Shown: positions 1 through 10,990, counted from the stretch's first letter. The stretch is DNA of 64,000 nucleotides from Siphonodentalium dalli (GCA_032622095.1 CP136063.1:213423982-213487981); one strand, 5' to 3'. Notes: generated by a model not told the origin, from the letters alone. Numbers and translations: made by a program.

Positions 1-448
1 ACCATTTTATGGGACTTCCGCGAATTCAGGACCTCCGCAAATAGACCTCCGCAAATAGGGACCTACTGCGAATTGTCACAACAGGCTATCAGTTTGTTGA
101 ATACTATTTCCCTTTTTACTAAAGTAAACAAGTAAATATCGAATGACGATACACATATTTGTGAACAAGCATTGCAAATAATGTTATTGGGACGAAAAGT
201 CGCAAGACTTGTTCCGTATTATGATGATGATGATAATGATGATAATGATGATGATGATGATGATAATGATATGATTGATAGAACAAACCACTATTATGAT
301 GATCGTGTCGTTATTTGTTTAAAATACGTATCAATTGACGTATACGCACCCGTTCCCTCGTTAAAATCAGCATATTTCGACAATTTTAGGGGAACTCCGC
401 GAATTCGGGGAACTCCGCAAATAGGGACCTACTGCGAATTGTCAGAAC
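1..448. repeat. Direct repeat pair, about 70 bp, at 1-85 and 381-448
   Basis: Both blocks share the string core CCGCAAATAGGGACCTACTG and the flanking GAATTGTCA, with small differences; the left block carries an extra internal repetition of ACCTCCGCAAATAG. They bracket about 295 bp that includes a GAT-type microsatellite. This could be the two ends or two tandem units of a repeat cut by the window edge. I do not recognise the family. Confidence 0.6.
219..275. repeat. GAT/AAT microsatellite
   Basis: A run of GATGATGAT and GATAATGAT units. Any reading frame through it gives an Asp/Asn-rich peptide with no other support for coding. Confidence 0.85.
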
Positions 449-645
449 CGGAAAAACCGGTTATCTATTTATAAAACGTCCACAGGCACACAGCGATCTA
501 AAATTTTCCCACCAGTGTACACCCGATGGGCGTTAATAATCCATGTATAGGATGACGTTTTGTGTTGCCCCTTTTGGGTATAAAATGTACGATAATAACA
601 CTATGAGCAAGAGTCATCCTGTTAGTATTATGCAATGAGACTCAC

Positions 646-919
646 CTTCATAATTCTTGAAAACACTCAGTTGCATCGTACTTGGGTCGAGGACGCCATC
701 TGACATATAGCATTCGTTTGTCTGTTCATTGAAAGAGAACTCTTTGCATGAACCAACACACAACACGGCACAATGTAACTCCGAGCGAGCCGTCTCAATT
801 CGTGTCGGTGACGAACCGCACCCGACCGGCGTTATATCGTCAACCACTTTGAACATTATACAATTCACATGGTATATTGTTGTCAAGATAGCAGCGAAAA
901 TTGAGATATGCATAGTCAT
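646..919 (-). CDS. First coding exon of a secreted PAN/apple-like domain protein (partial gene)
   Basis: The gene is cut by the left window edge; only the first coding exon is visible. The ATG at 917-919 opens a peptide starting MTMHISIFAAILTTIYHVNC, a plausible signal peptide with a hydrophobic core. It is followed by a cysteine pattern typical of PAN/apple-like folds: GCGSSP, then C-x3-C-x3-C, the string CKEFSFNEQTNEC, and a hydrophobic end near FKNYE. The frame stays open upstream to 958 without another ATG, so I chose the first ATG; an alternative is the ATG at 911-913, two codons later. The exon ends at 646, directly followed on the minus strand by the donor GTGAGT (complement of 640-645), leaving phase 1. 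PAN domains mediate protein or carbohydrate binding in secreted or membrane proteins; the partner is unknown here. No promoter motif is evident upstream. The family call rests on spacing of cysteines only. Confidence 0.5.
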
Positions 920-1185
920 AAACGTAATTGTGTGAACATATTCGCATGTCTTCCTCACTCCTCGTGGTCGCGCTGGACGTTGAATGTGCAGTCGGAATGG
1001 GAAACTCTAGGGAGCCACTTCCTATTGTCCTTTGTATCGACCAGAACCTCATATTAGTGGGCTCATTGGTCCGACGTATTTATGTTCTGCTATTGATCGT
1101 GTTAATTGAGACCAATTCAGTCAATACAAAATAAAATATATGTTGCTGACAACACTTAACAACTAAAAGTAAGAATATATGAAAC

Positions 1186-1510
1186 TCATTTTGAGGCAGG
1201 TTTGCAATATTGGACAATTGTGCGTTGAAAACCGGCGTCAACCACCCTCCAGACTCTTAACACTCTTTTCCCATCGTTGTAAATTATTACCCATGACTGG
1301 AGCTTCCTGAAATTTTTTAGAAAATCCTGTGCCAATACATTATCATATATGAGAGTCTCCCAAAGGGAGACTCGCATATATAAGATAATACGTTGGCCTA
1401 ACAAATATTTACGTTCGCCCTGTAAGTCAGCACATGCTCTTATATATACGAGGTTTTATATGGGAGACTCGCATATATAAGAGAATGCAATGACACAGGA
1501 TATATAATGC
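1186..1510. repeat. Decayed palindromic MITE remnant (piggyBac-like hairpin family)
   Basis: Contains inverted copies of the motif CTCGCATATATAAGA and its complement (around 1350-1395 and 1435-1485), ending near an AATGCAATGACACAGG string. The same hairpin arms occur in the better preserved elements at 15138-15529 and 24655-30471. Terminal CCCTTTACCCAACA sequences are not found here, so boundaries are approximate. Confidence 0.5.
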
Positions 1511-1714
1511 TGCACCAGCGCAGCTCCGTCATTAAATGGTTAAGTATTAAACGATGTGTCGGCAACATTCCACAGCTGTTTCTTTATTTATTTTAATATT
1601 CCGCGAGACACACAATGTAACACTATAGTCAGTATTAAATGAGACCGCTACTCGAGCAGCAGGAGCTCTCTCGGTGATTAATGGTATACATTATTGTTCA
1701 ACTGTCGATGTTGT

Positions 1715-2130
1715 TGTTTGATTGACTTTTTATACGCCCTTTTGTTAACAAAAAGTCGTATTATGTAATCATGTAATCAGTTCGTCCGTTCTTCCGCCCG
1801 TCCGTCCGTCCATCCGTCTGTTAACATTTTTGGTTTCCGCCCGATAACTCCAGTTGTGATTGTTTTATCTGAACCAAAGTTGGTATATGTATTTTCCAGC
1901 TAAAGGGCAAGTTTGAATATGGGTTCCGTCCAATTATTTTTTACATGTGTTACAGCTCTTTTTCAACTTATAATTTGACCAATTTCATAACATTTATGGT
2001 TTCAGATCGATAACTCCAGTTTGAATTATTTGACCTGAACCATAGTTGGTAGTTGTATTTCCCAGCTAAAGATACAAGCCAAGTTCGAATATGGGCACCG
2101 TCCAATTTTTTTTAGATGAGTTACAGACCT
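1715..2130. repeat. Host repeat, left part, with about 170-bp internal tandem unit
   Basis: Two diverged tandem units, about 1835-1985 and 1986-2130, share the strings GATAACTCCAGTT, CCCAGCTAAAG and GAATATGGG, then a GTTACAG..CTTTTT..AATTTGACCAATTT segment. The unit is broken after GTTACAGACCTTTT and resumes at 7840 with TCGACTTAGAATTTGACC, showing that the intervening 2130-7839 segment is an insertion. A CGTCCGTCCGTCC run lies at 1788-1812. Family not recognised. Confidence 0.6.
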
Positions 2131-2312
2131 TTTATATCCTATCTCCCTACTTTACGACAATTCCCTGGGTACCACTGTTGGGCTAAATAATTAAAGACTA
2201 AGACATATTTGCGTAATGGCAATTCTTTAATCGAATTACCGAAATTAAGACAACCATCGGCATGTGGCGCGGCCCCGATTGAACAATATGCAACCTGTGT
2301 GTACCACGCCAC
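2130..2312 (-). repeat. Split direct repeat B2 of the Ngaro-like element
   Basis: Matches 2659-2841 over 183 bp with a single difference seen near 2298. It starts with TTTTATATCCTATCTCCC and ends at ACCACGCCAC. It marks the outer end of the element on this side. Confidence 0.8.
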
Positions 2313-2432
2313 ACGCCTAAACCAAAAAAGGTATGGCACGGCACCGGGTCGTGCCATACTAAGCACTAACCAGTCACTGGAGGAAGAGGGGGGGGGGGCA
2401 GAAGCCCACACCTGAAAGGGTGGGATGGCGGG

Positions 2433-2662
2433 TAGAAATTATTGACCTTGTGGTCTGTGCAAAATTCGTTTGAATGGGCAGTCGGGTATCGACAACGTCA
2501 CCACGAAGACAATCAATCAATCAAGGTACCCGACTTTCTCGTGGTTGGCGCTCAGATGTTCACTTTACCTCGAAATTTCTAAACCGCTGACCCCGGTCGC
2601 AGGTCGATACAATATTAAGGTCGACCGTCTATACAAATCTTTTCCTTCGTAAGATTTATTTT
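2433..2662 (-). repeat. Split direct repeat A2 of the Ngaro-like element
   Basis: Matches 7610-7839 over about 230 bp with few differences (for example 2496, 2566 and 2653 regions). It contains AATCAATCAATCAAGGTACC and GACCCCGGTCGCAGGTCG. Its last four bases, TTTT, are shared with the start of B1, as expected if A2 and B1 derive from a circular junction. Confidence 0.8.
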
Positions 2663-2841
2663 ATATCCTATCTCCCTACTTTACGACAATTCCCTGGGTA
2701 CCACTGTTGGGCTAAATAATTAAAGACTAAGACATATTTGCGTAATGGCAATTCTTTAATCGAATTACCGAAATTAAGACAACCATCGGCATGTGGCGCG
2801 GCCCCGATTGAACAATATGCAACCTGGGTGTACCACGCCAC
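2659..2841 (-). repeat. Split direct repeat B1 of the Ngaro-like element
   Basis: Near-identical partner of 2130-2312. The open frame across it on the minus strand is present in both copies, but it is short and has no recognisable domain, so it is not called as a gene. Confidence 0.8.
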
Positions 2842-2959
2842 TTGCCGAGTGAAGTGTTGGACGCGAGCTCGGCATACACCCACCAGAAGCCAATAAAAAG
2901 AACCAGTATAATGACTGAGAAAAGAACCCACCTATAAAAAGAAAGTGTAAAATTACGCA

Positions 2960-3670
2960 ACGCCAGTGCGGGGAAATGAGAAAAACCCACTGCAACCCCA
3001 GAGACTGATTAGCGCTGAAAAAAAAACACCAAAAATAGTCACTATAAAAGTGAAACCGGCGCTACCAGAGACTGATGAGCGCGGAAAAAAATTAACCAAA
3101 AAACCAATAGTGAAGAATAACCAAAAAAAAACTATCACTGTAACAGCGAAAAAGAAAACACAAACCATCACTGGAACAATGAAACCGGCGCTACCAGAGA
3201 CTGATGAGCGCTGAAAATAAATAAATATTAACCACCAAAAAACCGTCACTGGAACAGTGAAACCGGCGCTACCAGAGACTGATGAGCGCTAAAAAAAAAA
3301 AATATTAACCACCAAAAAACCATCACTGTAACAGTGAAACCAGCGCTACCATAGACTGGTGAGCGCAACCAAATAACCATCACTATAAAAGTGAAACCGG
3401 CGCTACCAGAGACTGATGAGCGCTAGAAAAAAAATCACCAAAAAACCAATAGTGAAGAATAACCCAAAAAAAACTATCACTGTAACAGTGAACAAGAAAA
3501 CACAAACCATCACTGGAACAGTGAAACCGGCGCCACCAGAGACTGATGAGCGCTTAAAAAATTTAAATATTAACCACCAAAAAAAAAACCATCACTGGAA
3601 CAGTGAAACCGGCGCTACAATTATCAACCAAAAAAACCATCACTAGCACAGTGCGACCAGTGCAACCATT
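2960..3670. repeat. Minisatellite of about 60-80 bp units with paired hairpins
   Basis: About eight units, each with CCGGCGCTACCAGAGACTGA followed by TGAGCGC, then an A-rich spacer with ACCACCAAAAAACC and a short inverted pair CACTG..CAGTG. GCGCT and AGCGC can pair within each unit, as can TCACTG and CAGTGA, so each repeat could fold into two small hairpins. Some units are doubled or have internal duplications. The array lies inside the Ngaro-like element between its recombinase relic and B1. Confidence 0.75.
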
Positions 3671-4059
3671 GCGCACCACCAGCAGAGGCAGGGGCGGATG
3701 TCGGTCGGACATGAAACGGAAACCGGGCCATGAAGTACATGTAAACTGGGTAGCGCATACGCGGACAACGCTCGGGCCCTGCTTGAAAAATTAGGGGGGG
3801 GGGGGTCGGAAAACATGAAAACAAAGGACAGGGAGAGACCGGGCAGCGAGATCCCCCACGCGTGCTGCGACACGACTTACAGGCCGGATAACCCTGCCAA
3901 ACCCCTCCCAGTTGCGGAAATCTGACTGTGCGTGCCCATCGAGTCGGCAAACGGAACTGCAGATAACGACGCCCGGCATTGATGGAAGGGTGCCCGCTCG
4001 GCCGCTGTGACTGATATACGAGGGTGGCAAGACGCACGAACGGAAACGGGCAATCGCGG

Positions 4060-5320
4060 AACTCTTGTTATGACAACGGCGGAGGACGGATGTACTTGCG
4101 AAACGCATCGGAGTTCCAGCGCCCGAGCATCCGGATTTGTTCATCGGAGTAACCCCGCGATGCTGCCAAGCATGCCCCGCCTATCCGAAAGGAGTGAGAC
4201 TTGAAATCCCGGTCATCCAATCGCAGAATTGACAACACTCTCCGGAGAACGGCATTGAAATGCGCCCGTGTTATGCCCCGACCGTCCGGTGAGCAGAAGA
4301 AGGGGCCCGCCGTCGAAACGCGATGTTTAGTGAAGACGGAAATGAGTATGCGGACAAAAGGTGGGATCCTCTAACTTGCCAATAGCGACCACTTGGGGCA
4401 ATCTATTAACTCTGTGCTTGAAATGCCGGAAGCAGATGTCGATGGAGGCGGGCGTGACCGTGACATCGGACACGAGCAGGACAATTAGATGAGGGGCAGA
4501 GAGTGAAGTGCACATTTCGCCGATACGGGCCAGCGCGTAGAACGCGAATACGAATAGTGCGCGGAAAAGGACAATTCCGTGTGTGATGCCACGCAACAGG
4601 GCAATACAGCGATCATAGAGTGTAACATGGGAACAGTAATTGGTCGGCGCGGGTCGCCGCTCGGGCGCAAGCGTTGAAAGCCCGCGAGCATTTTGTGAAT
4701 CCGGAAATGTGTAGTGGGAGTCGCTAAGCCCTGAATATTGTGCTGATATGCGATGACCGACAAAACACTACGCACCGTGGCGGTGCTATACCCGATCTGG
4801 AAAAGAGGTGCGAGAAAGAGCCCCAGCGTGCTCACGTTAACGGGCGGATATGGACGGACGTTAAAGCGGGAAGCAAACTGAACAAAAAAACCCATTGCCG
4901 GGCGTATACTGCCGAGATGAACAAGTAAGGGCAGCATCGAGTAACCGAGTCATAGTTCCCACAAGGTGTCGATGGTCAGCGACGAAGGCAACGGAGTCTG
5001 TTCCGGGTCGGCCCATGGGGCCAGCCGGTGGAATATCGAGATCAGAAGCCACGGTAGCGTAAGTCTGTGGCTGTCCTAATGCCTACGAGGGACCGCGGCA
5101 CCCTGAACGGGAGACGATGCCACCAAGTCCCAGCCATGCGTCCTGCAACTTTGGAGCCAGACGCGCCTTGTCCTCTGCAGAAAGCACTAACGGGATTGAG
5201 AGGAGAGGCCCGCTATACTGACCCGGAAAATACACTGCTCGTCTTCCCCGCGAATATCGGCCGAAGCAGCGACCGATGCAACCTCTTCGGACATGAACAC
5301 AGCACGCACCCGACCACACG
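4060..5320 (-). pseudogene. Tyrosine recombinase relic of Ngaro/DIRS type
   Basis: Tyrosine recombinases of this class integrate circular retroelement DNA. Reading the minus strand in shifting frames, an N-terminal SAM-like part is visible at 4937-4620 (strings PYPPVNVSTLGLFLAPL, GYSTATVRSVLSVIAYQHN, DPRRPITVPML). Box I follows as FAFYALARIGEM, with the catalytic Arg codon at 4525-4527. Box II is HSFRIGG at about 4176-4196, supplying His and Arg, followed by LGRWNSDAF and the catalytic Tyr context FRKYIR at 4086-4103. All four canonical residues (R, H, R, Y) are present, but the frame shifts near 4600 and again between about 4340 and 4250, so no continuous protein is made. GC content is visibly higher than in the flanks. 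The region from 5052 to 5320 may hold the N-terminus. Confidence 0.75.
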
Positions 5321-7609
5321 ACGATCGCGCACCAACCGATGACGCTGGAGTCGACCGCACCGACCTATGACGCACACTGCCAGGCACACGCGTGACCCGC
5401 GGCCGTACGGGACGAACAATTGAAGGCGCGGCCGTAGAATATGGACCACTCCTGGCGGGTATCCCCTTCGAACGGGCAGGGACGCCGGCTGGTAATGCAT
5501 GCCTGGTCCCCCGCGATGGCCCAACCACTTCCACCGGGACGTCGGGTACTAATCGGTGTCTGGTCATTGCTGTCGCTTTTGGCATCTGAAAAAAAGGAGA
5601 AAACAAGTACTAAGGTCATAAAGATAGGCGTAACCGACGCCCGGCCAGCACGCCGTACCGGATGACGACCGTTATAGCCCGGAGACCACCGTATGATGCA
5701 CCACAACCCACCGGTACATCATGGCGAGCGCCCACACCAACTAGGGTAGCTGATGCAACCAACCATCTACTTAACACAATCACTGCATTAACCACCAACA
5801 GTAATGCTACTAAACAGTAAAACCAGGTTAGGCCTCTAAGCTGCAATGGAAATAACCATGGGTATAAAAATGATAGCAGAAACCTTCCCTTCAATGATAT
5901 CGCATATGATGGCCAACACACATGTGGGGAAAAACTGCATGGCATTGTAAACCGGTTTTATAACAGACTACCGGGACAGTGCATACTATGTAACTAAGAT
6001 ATATGGTTAGACAGGAAGAAAATAATCAAAGGGGCAGAACGGCATGAAGAATATCGGATCAAACTATAGTCGTGCGTTGAGAACTCAGACCAAGTTTATG
6101 GAACCTAACAGCTGAAAAATGGTTGAATTGTCGAAGCATGCATGATTTCAATGGCAATGGGCCATAATCCTTTAAAATAGATCGGATTTCGATCTGTATT
6201 TAGTGCGGAGAAATGCATACAACATTTGGCACCGATCAGCGTGAAAAGAGGTCAGTTATAGCACCATGCGTAAAGTGTCTACAGACAGACGGACGGACGG
6301 ACAGACGGACAAACAAGTGGTAAAACCGGACCACGACCCTATGGATACCATGCGATCACCGCGACACCACTCCCCATGAGGAATATTACCTAACCGAGTT
6401 TGGTTTAAAGGATTACTATCCTCATGAAACAACAAAACTCCATCGGAAAGCCACCCCTATTGTGATCACAATGATCCAAGTCCCATAAAAATCGCGTAAT
6501 AAATAAGCCGAGAAATAAATAAATAATACCACCATCGGTTGTCGGCAATCTCCGTCGCAAAACCTCGCATGACGTCAAGCGATGTAAACTAATTAAAAAC
6601 AGGGAATCGGAGTCGGAGTTAATTATCAGCGCGATAGTGTAAGGTAATTACTGCGGGGCATATCAATAGCATTGTGTACACATGGTGAATTGTCATCGCG
6701 CGGTGAGTTATCTTCACTTGTGATTTATCTTAAGTGCTGTTTGGAAAGTTAATGTTTTGACAAAAACTATAGAAGGCCGATTGAGCGGGGTAGATAACAC
6801 TTTCGTGTCAAAAATAAAGCTTATGAAAACACGAGCCGGCATGTGAACTTTATGCGGGTGCGTGTTCGCGATGTTGTATATCTGTCACTGTATATTTTGT
6901 ATATAAATACTTTTCGTTATTCTGTCCATCTTATGTATATAAATTCGTTTTCTCAATATCCATTCATGTTATTTAATTGGATCAAAGAATAAAGCAATTC
7001 AGTTTCCCGTATTTACAATCATTCATTCGTGACAATGCCATATACATGCCACCACAAAGTAGTCATAAAAAGCAAATCGCCACATATTCGCGTGCAACTG
7101 ATAAAGGGTGGCTGCCCCGATGAATTTGGAGCTAAAACAGTGATGGAGCTCCTAACAAGGTGGGCTCTCGCCTCCGGTAAACCTAGCTGAATGCCAAGTC
7201 AAATGTCTCAATCCAAATATACCTGTGAAAAATAAGAATGGAATGACGAAAACCTTAATCTTCAAACATAGCCCTAGAAACTAGTCAGAGGGTTATAGTG
7301 GTCCATTTCAAGATAACTGTCCTCGAGCCTTTCGACATTAAATTGATATAGTCAGCTTTGGCAGTCAATGAATTCTCATTCCTGGTGGGCAGGGTCAATG
7401 GAAAGTGCATATTACCTGGATAAGTCTTCATAGCATTTTTGCAAACGTCATACATAAGCCTAACACAGCTCTGGTTAACAACGCATCTCACATGAACACA
7501 GACAATCATTTCAAGACAGCATCGCCAGACTGGAATAGACTGCACTCATAGCAAACACATAGATGGTGATGATACATCAGTAGACCCAAAAGTATCTCGA
7601 AACAGGAGC
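5321..7609. other. Internal region of the Ngaro-like element without recognisable genes
   Basis: 5320-5700 is GC-rich with Pro/Arg/Ala-rich open frames but no motif. 6280-6315 is a GACGGACGGACAGACGG run like the 3' ends of dispersed repeats. 6880-7040 is AT-rich with an AATAAAGCAATTC string. No gag, reverse transcriptase or RNase H motif was found. Some of this may be later insertions. Confidence 0.4.
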
Positions 7610-7839
7610 TAGAAATTATTGACCTTGTGGTCTGTGCGAAATTCGTTTGAATGGGCAGTCGGGTATCGACAACGTCACCACGAAGACAATCAATCAATCA
7701 AGGTACCCGACTTTCTCGTGGTTGGCGGTCAGATGTTCACTTGACCTCGACATTTCTAAACCGCTGACCCCGGTCGCAGGTCGATACAATATTAAGGTCG
7801 ACCGTCTATAAAAATCTTTTCCTTCGTAAAATTTATTTT
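7610..7839 (-). repeat. Split direct repeat A1 of the Ngaro-like element
   Basis: Partner of 2433-2662 at an offset of 5177 bp. It ends in TTTATTTT, immediately followed by the resumed host repeat TCGACTTAGAATTTGACC. Confidence 0.8.
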
Positions 7840-8340
7840 TCGACTTAGAATTTGACCAATTTTATAAAATTAATACATGGGCATCCATATGGCATTTCTC
7901 TGCTTGTCTCATATGCGATCACAGAATCTCAAAAAGTGAACAGTACTGTAGAAAATTCCAATATCGAAGTATATTTGAGAGTTTATCATAATCTTTCTCA
8001 AATCTTTTTGGCATTGTGTGTTTTTCCTCGATTAATTGGTTTTCTTGTAAGCGGTTGCGGCGCCCTCGACATACAAACTCATTCCTGACAAGAACGATTT
8101 GTTGTGCTATTCGGACAACTCCATTTTAGCATCATAAACCACACCAGTTCCTGTATCGTGGATATGATGATGGGAATCAACGACAAAAACAAAATATTGT
8201 GTTACCACACTGCTTTCTCTCCTTGACTTCCGACAGTGCGACTTTTGCACAGTTTTAAACTACACTATTGCTTCTGCGTGAAGTGACCCCAGTTAATCCC
8301 GTTTGTAGATCTAGATGGTCACTTAAATGGGTATAGCGGA
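7840..8340. repeat. Host repeat, right part, resumed after the Ngaro-like insertion
   Basis: Starts with the tandem-unit string AATTTGACCAATTTTATAA that is missing after 2130. The remainder to about 8340 has no recognised content; it includes GTAGATCTAGATGGTCACTT, also seen in diverged form at 10895 and 12843 in other repeats. Confidence 0.45.
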
Positions 8341-8368
8341 CAGTCAACAAACATTCGGAAATATATAG

Positions 8369-8494
8369 AGGATCTTCAACTAGTTATGTTGGGATATAAG
8401 ATTGAATCACAACGAGTCGTAGACGAGTTGTGAATCAAATATATCAAAGAGTTTCATAAAATCTTATATCCTAACATAACGAGTTGAAGATCTT
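8369..8494. repeat. Fold-back element, 33-bp arms
   Basis: Arm 8369-8402 (GATCTTCAACTAGTTATGTT.. ATATAAGAT) is complementary to 8461-8493 with about two differences. The 58-bp loop contains a second inverted pair CACAAC..GTTGTG (8408-8432). A small cruciform-forming MITE or its remnant. Confidence 0.75.
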
Positions 8495-8739
8495 GTATAT
8501 CACATGAAAAAACTAGAGCAGTATACCTATTTAAAAACCAAATTCTTTAAAAGAAGCTGGAAATGCATATAAAATGCATACATTCACGGCGTTGGCTGAG
8601 ACGCTTCACAACCTTGCGACGAAACATATAGACCCCCCCCCCATTTGCCTCTGTTTGTGTGCCTATATTCGCCATTACTCGCTAGTGAGATATAAGAAAA
8701 TATCTAATAGATTTTTCAATGATATTATATGGGTTTCAT

Positions 8740-8740
<1 letters not shown>

Positions 8741-8780
<40 letters not shown>
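8741..8780. repeat. (TA)n microsatellite
   Basis: About 20 TA units directly before the string ACTAGCAGGGTTACCCGGCT that begins the next repeat. Confidence 0.9.
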
Positions 8781-8782
<2 letters not shown>

Positions 8783-10990
8783 TAGCAGGGTTACCCGGCT
8801 TTGCCCAGGTTAAAGTGATGTGAAACCCTCTGCATGCTGTTGATATTTTCGTTGGGAATAGAGAATACTCTTGCTTAAAGTGTTACACGTATTCTCATAA
8901 ATTGTATATTCAAATAGCATCACAAAACATAATTCTTACATAGTCATGGAATATATGTAGTGACCCACCTTGTCGATTGTCATTTTGTTTATCGTGATTA
9001 ATCCGTTCCACCAATAATGAAATATGTATTTTTGTACAACTGGGTATTCTTCAGACGTTATAATATCATACATGAACATCATAAACATATTAGTTCGCAA
9101 AAATAAAAGACGACAATTGGGTTTTACATATAGAGATGTATCAATCAATCTAGTGGGTTGGACTAAGATCTTGATGACACCTGGCTATCATATCTCCACG
9201 AAGATACAAATGTTATAAAGAAATTCCCAGGTGCCCCTCTGTTCATGGTGCTATATATTGGCTAAATATTCTCAGTTTAAAAGAAATGTTGCTGCACAAG
9301 TATATCAGCTACATGTGTCAGACACAGAGCGAGATTGTGAGTTGTTTATGTCAGTCGACGAGTCTGTTCTAAAACAATCCGCTGTCGGGCAGATATACCC
9401 TTGTAAGATGTCAGTATTGGAGGATCCTGAAAAGTCATGTGCTACTGACTGCGTTATTAAATCAATTGTTGCTGCCCCTGCAACGCTGACTCGAACAGCG
9501 CCATATCGCGGAGGTGATTATGTATGCGCTTGGTGGAAATCGGCGACAAAACTATGTCACCATATTTTTTAATTCTGCCGACCTCCCCCTTTTCTTACCC
9601 TGACACCAACAGCGTCACTTTAGAAAATTTTAACCCGCACCATTATCTTCCTCGTAAAAAGTTACCCCTCTTAGGCCTGGTGCCATCTCGATTGTACTCC
9701 GTGAAGTTATATATAGAACGCACACAGACAGACAACTCATCGACTGACATAAACAACTCAAAATCTCACTCTGTGTCTGGAACATGTAGCTGATATACTT
9801 GCGCAGCAACATTTCTTTTAAACTGAGAATAGTCCCTATTTCGGACTCAAGCGGTGCCACTTTTGTCACCGTTAAACCACATACTTAGACTCATTAGAGA
9901 TGCTTATATATAAAATTGGTGAAAATTCGTATCAAATTTAAGGTCCCCATATCCATCACCCAGAGGGCACCAATTTGGTGTATCTAAACCACACGATAAG
10001 TTTCCTCGTATCACGAAGAAGAATATGTATCAATCTGGTGGGAATCGGCGCTAAACATATTGTTATTGTTGTGTCCATCTCACCACTATACACCACTGAC
10101 TCGAATGGCTCCACTTGTGACATCATTAAACCACACATTTACACTCCTGATATCATGGAGATGATTATTTATAACTTTGTTGCTAATCGGCGACTAAACA
10201 AATTTTTATCAAATTGGTGCCCCCCCCCTTCCCCATCTCTCACCCAAACAGCACCAATATGACGTCTTTATATAACACACGATTAGATTCCTCGTATCAT
10301 GAATAAGAACGTGTATCAATTTGGTGGAAATTGGCGCTAAAAATATTGTGTATCAATTTTGGTGCCCCTCTCCCTTTCAGTGCACCCCTGACTCAAATGA
10401 GGCCACATCTGACAGATTTAAGCCACACCGTTAGACTCCTCATACCATGGGATGATTTTGTATAAATGTGGTGGCAATCGGCGACTAAACCCATTCTTAT
10501 CAACTTAGTGCCCACCCCCCCCCAATCTCTCATCCAAACGACAACAATGTTGGCGTTGTTAAATCGCACAATTAGATTCCTTGTATCATAAAGAAGAATA
10601 TATATCAATTTGGTGGAAATCGGAGCTAAAATTATTTTTATCAAATTTGGTGCCCCTCTCCCCTTCCGTGCATCCCCGACTCGAACGACGCCACTTTTGA
10701 CATATTTAAACTACACCATTAGATTCTTCATATCATGGGGATGATTAGTATGTAAGTTTCGTGGCAATCGGCGACAAAAAAAATTCTGCCCCTCCTCCTT
10801 TTCTGCCCCTGACAACAACGGCGTCACTTTAGAAAATTCTAATCCCCACCATTATCTTTCTCGTAAAAAGTTACCCCTAGTAGACCCCTTTGGTATCATC
10901 TAGATGGTCCCCTGTGAATTTCTATAGAACACAGACATACAGACAGACATCCGCAAATATAGATATAGATATATATATATATACATATAT
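8781..10990. repeat. Dispersed repeat block of diverged internal units, between TA-rich microsatellites
   Basis: Starts ACTAGCAGGGTTACCCGGCT after (TA)n and ends with CAGACAGACATCCGCAAATA followed by ATATAGATATAG and (AT)n. Inside are several diverged copies of a module with GGTGGAAATCGGCG, TTTGGTGCCCCTCTCC, CTCCTCATATCATGGGGATG and CGTAAAAAGTTACCCCT (for example around 9530, 10040, 10330, 10470, 10610, 10770). No transposase or reverse transcriptase frame is recognisable. Related modules occur at 12560-12900 and 62340-63270. Probably a non-autonomous element that inserts in TA repeats; family not named. Confidence 0.55.

Larger units (their letters stand above)
2130..7839 (-). mobile_element. 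Ngaro/DIRS-like tyrosine-recombinase retroelement with split direct repeats
   Basis: Read on the minus strand the layout is A1 (7839-7610), internal region with a tyrosine recombinase relic, B1 (2841-2659), A2 (2662-2433), a 120-bp spacer, and B2 (2312-2130). The A copies match over about 230 bp and the B copies over about 183 bp, and A2 and B1 overlap by TTTT. The A1-ORFs-B1-A2-B2 order is the known split direct repeat signature of Ngaro and PAT type elements. The element sits inside an older repeat whose flanks join at GACCTTTT / TCGACTTAG with no target duplication apart from a shared T run, as expected for recombinase-mediated integration. No gag or reverse transcriptase is recognisable between 5320 and 7609, so the copy is internally deleted or heavily replaced. 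The coding region is broken. Confidence 0.7.

Noticed and set aside
2668-2931. Minus-strand frame shared with 2139-2411
   Set aside because: Lies in the B direct repeats of the Ngaro-like element and has no domain.
2960-3670. Repeated CTGATGAG as a hammerhead ribozyme core
   Set aside because: The CUGAUGA string recurs and GAAA is nearby, but no arrangement gives stem II plus a GAAA..UH stem III. The pairing GCGCT/AGCGC instead closes a loop that contains CUGAUGA.
3624-5706. Multiple long GC-rich plus-strand frames as genes
   Set aside because: They overlap the recombinase relic on the minus strand or lack motifs; GC-rich sequence simply has fewer stops.
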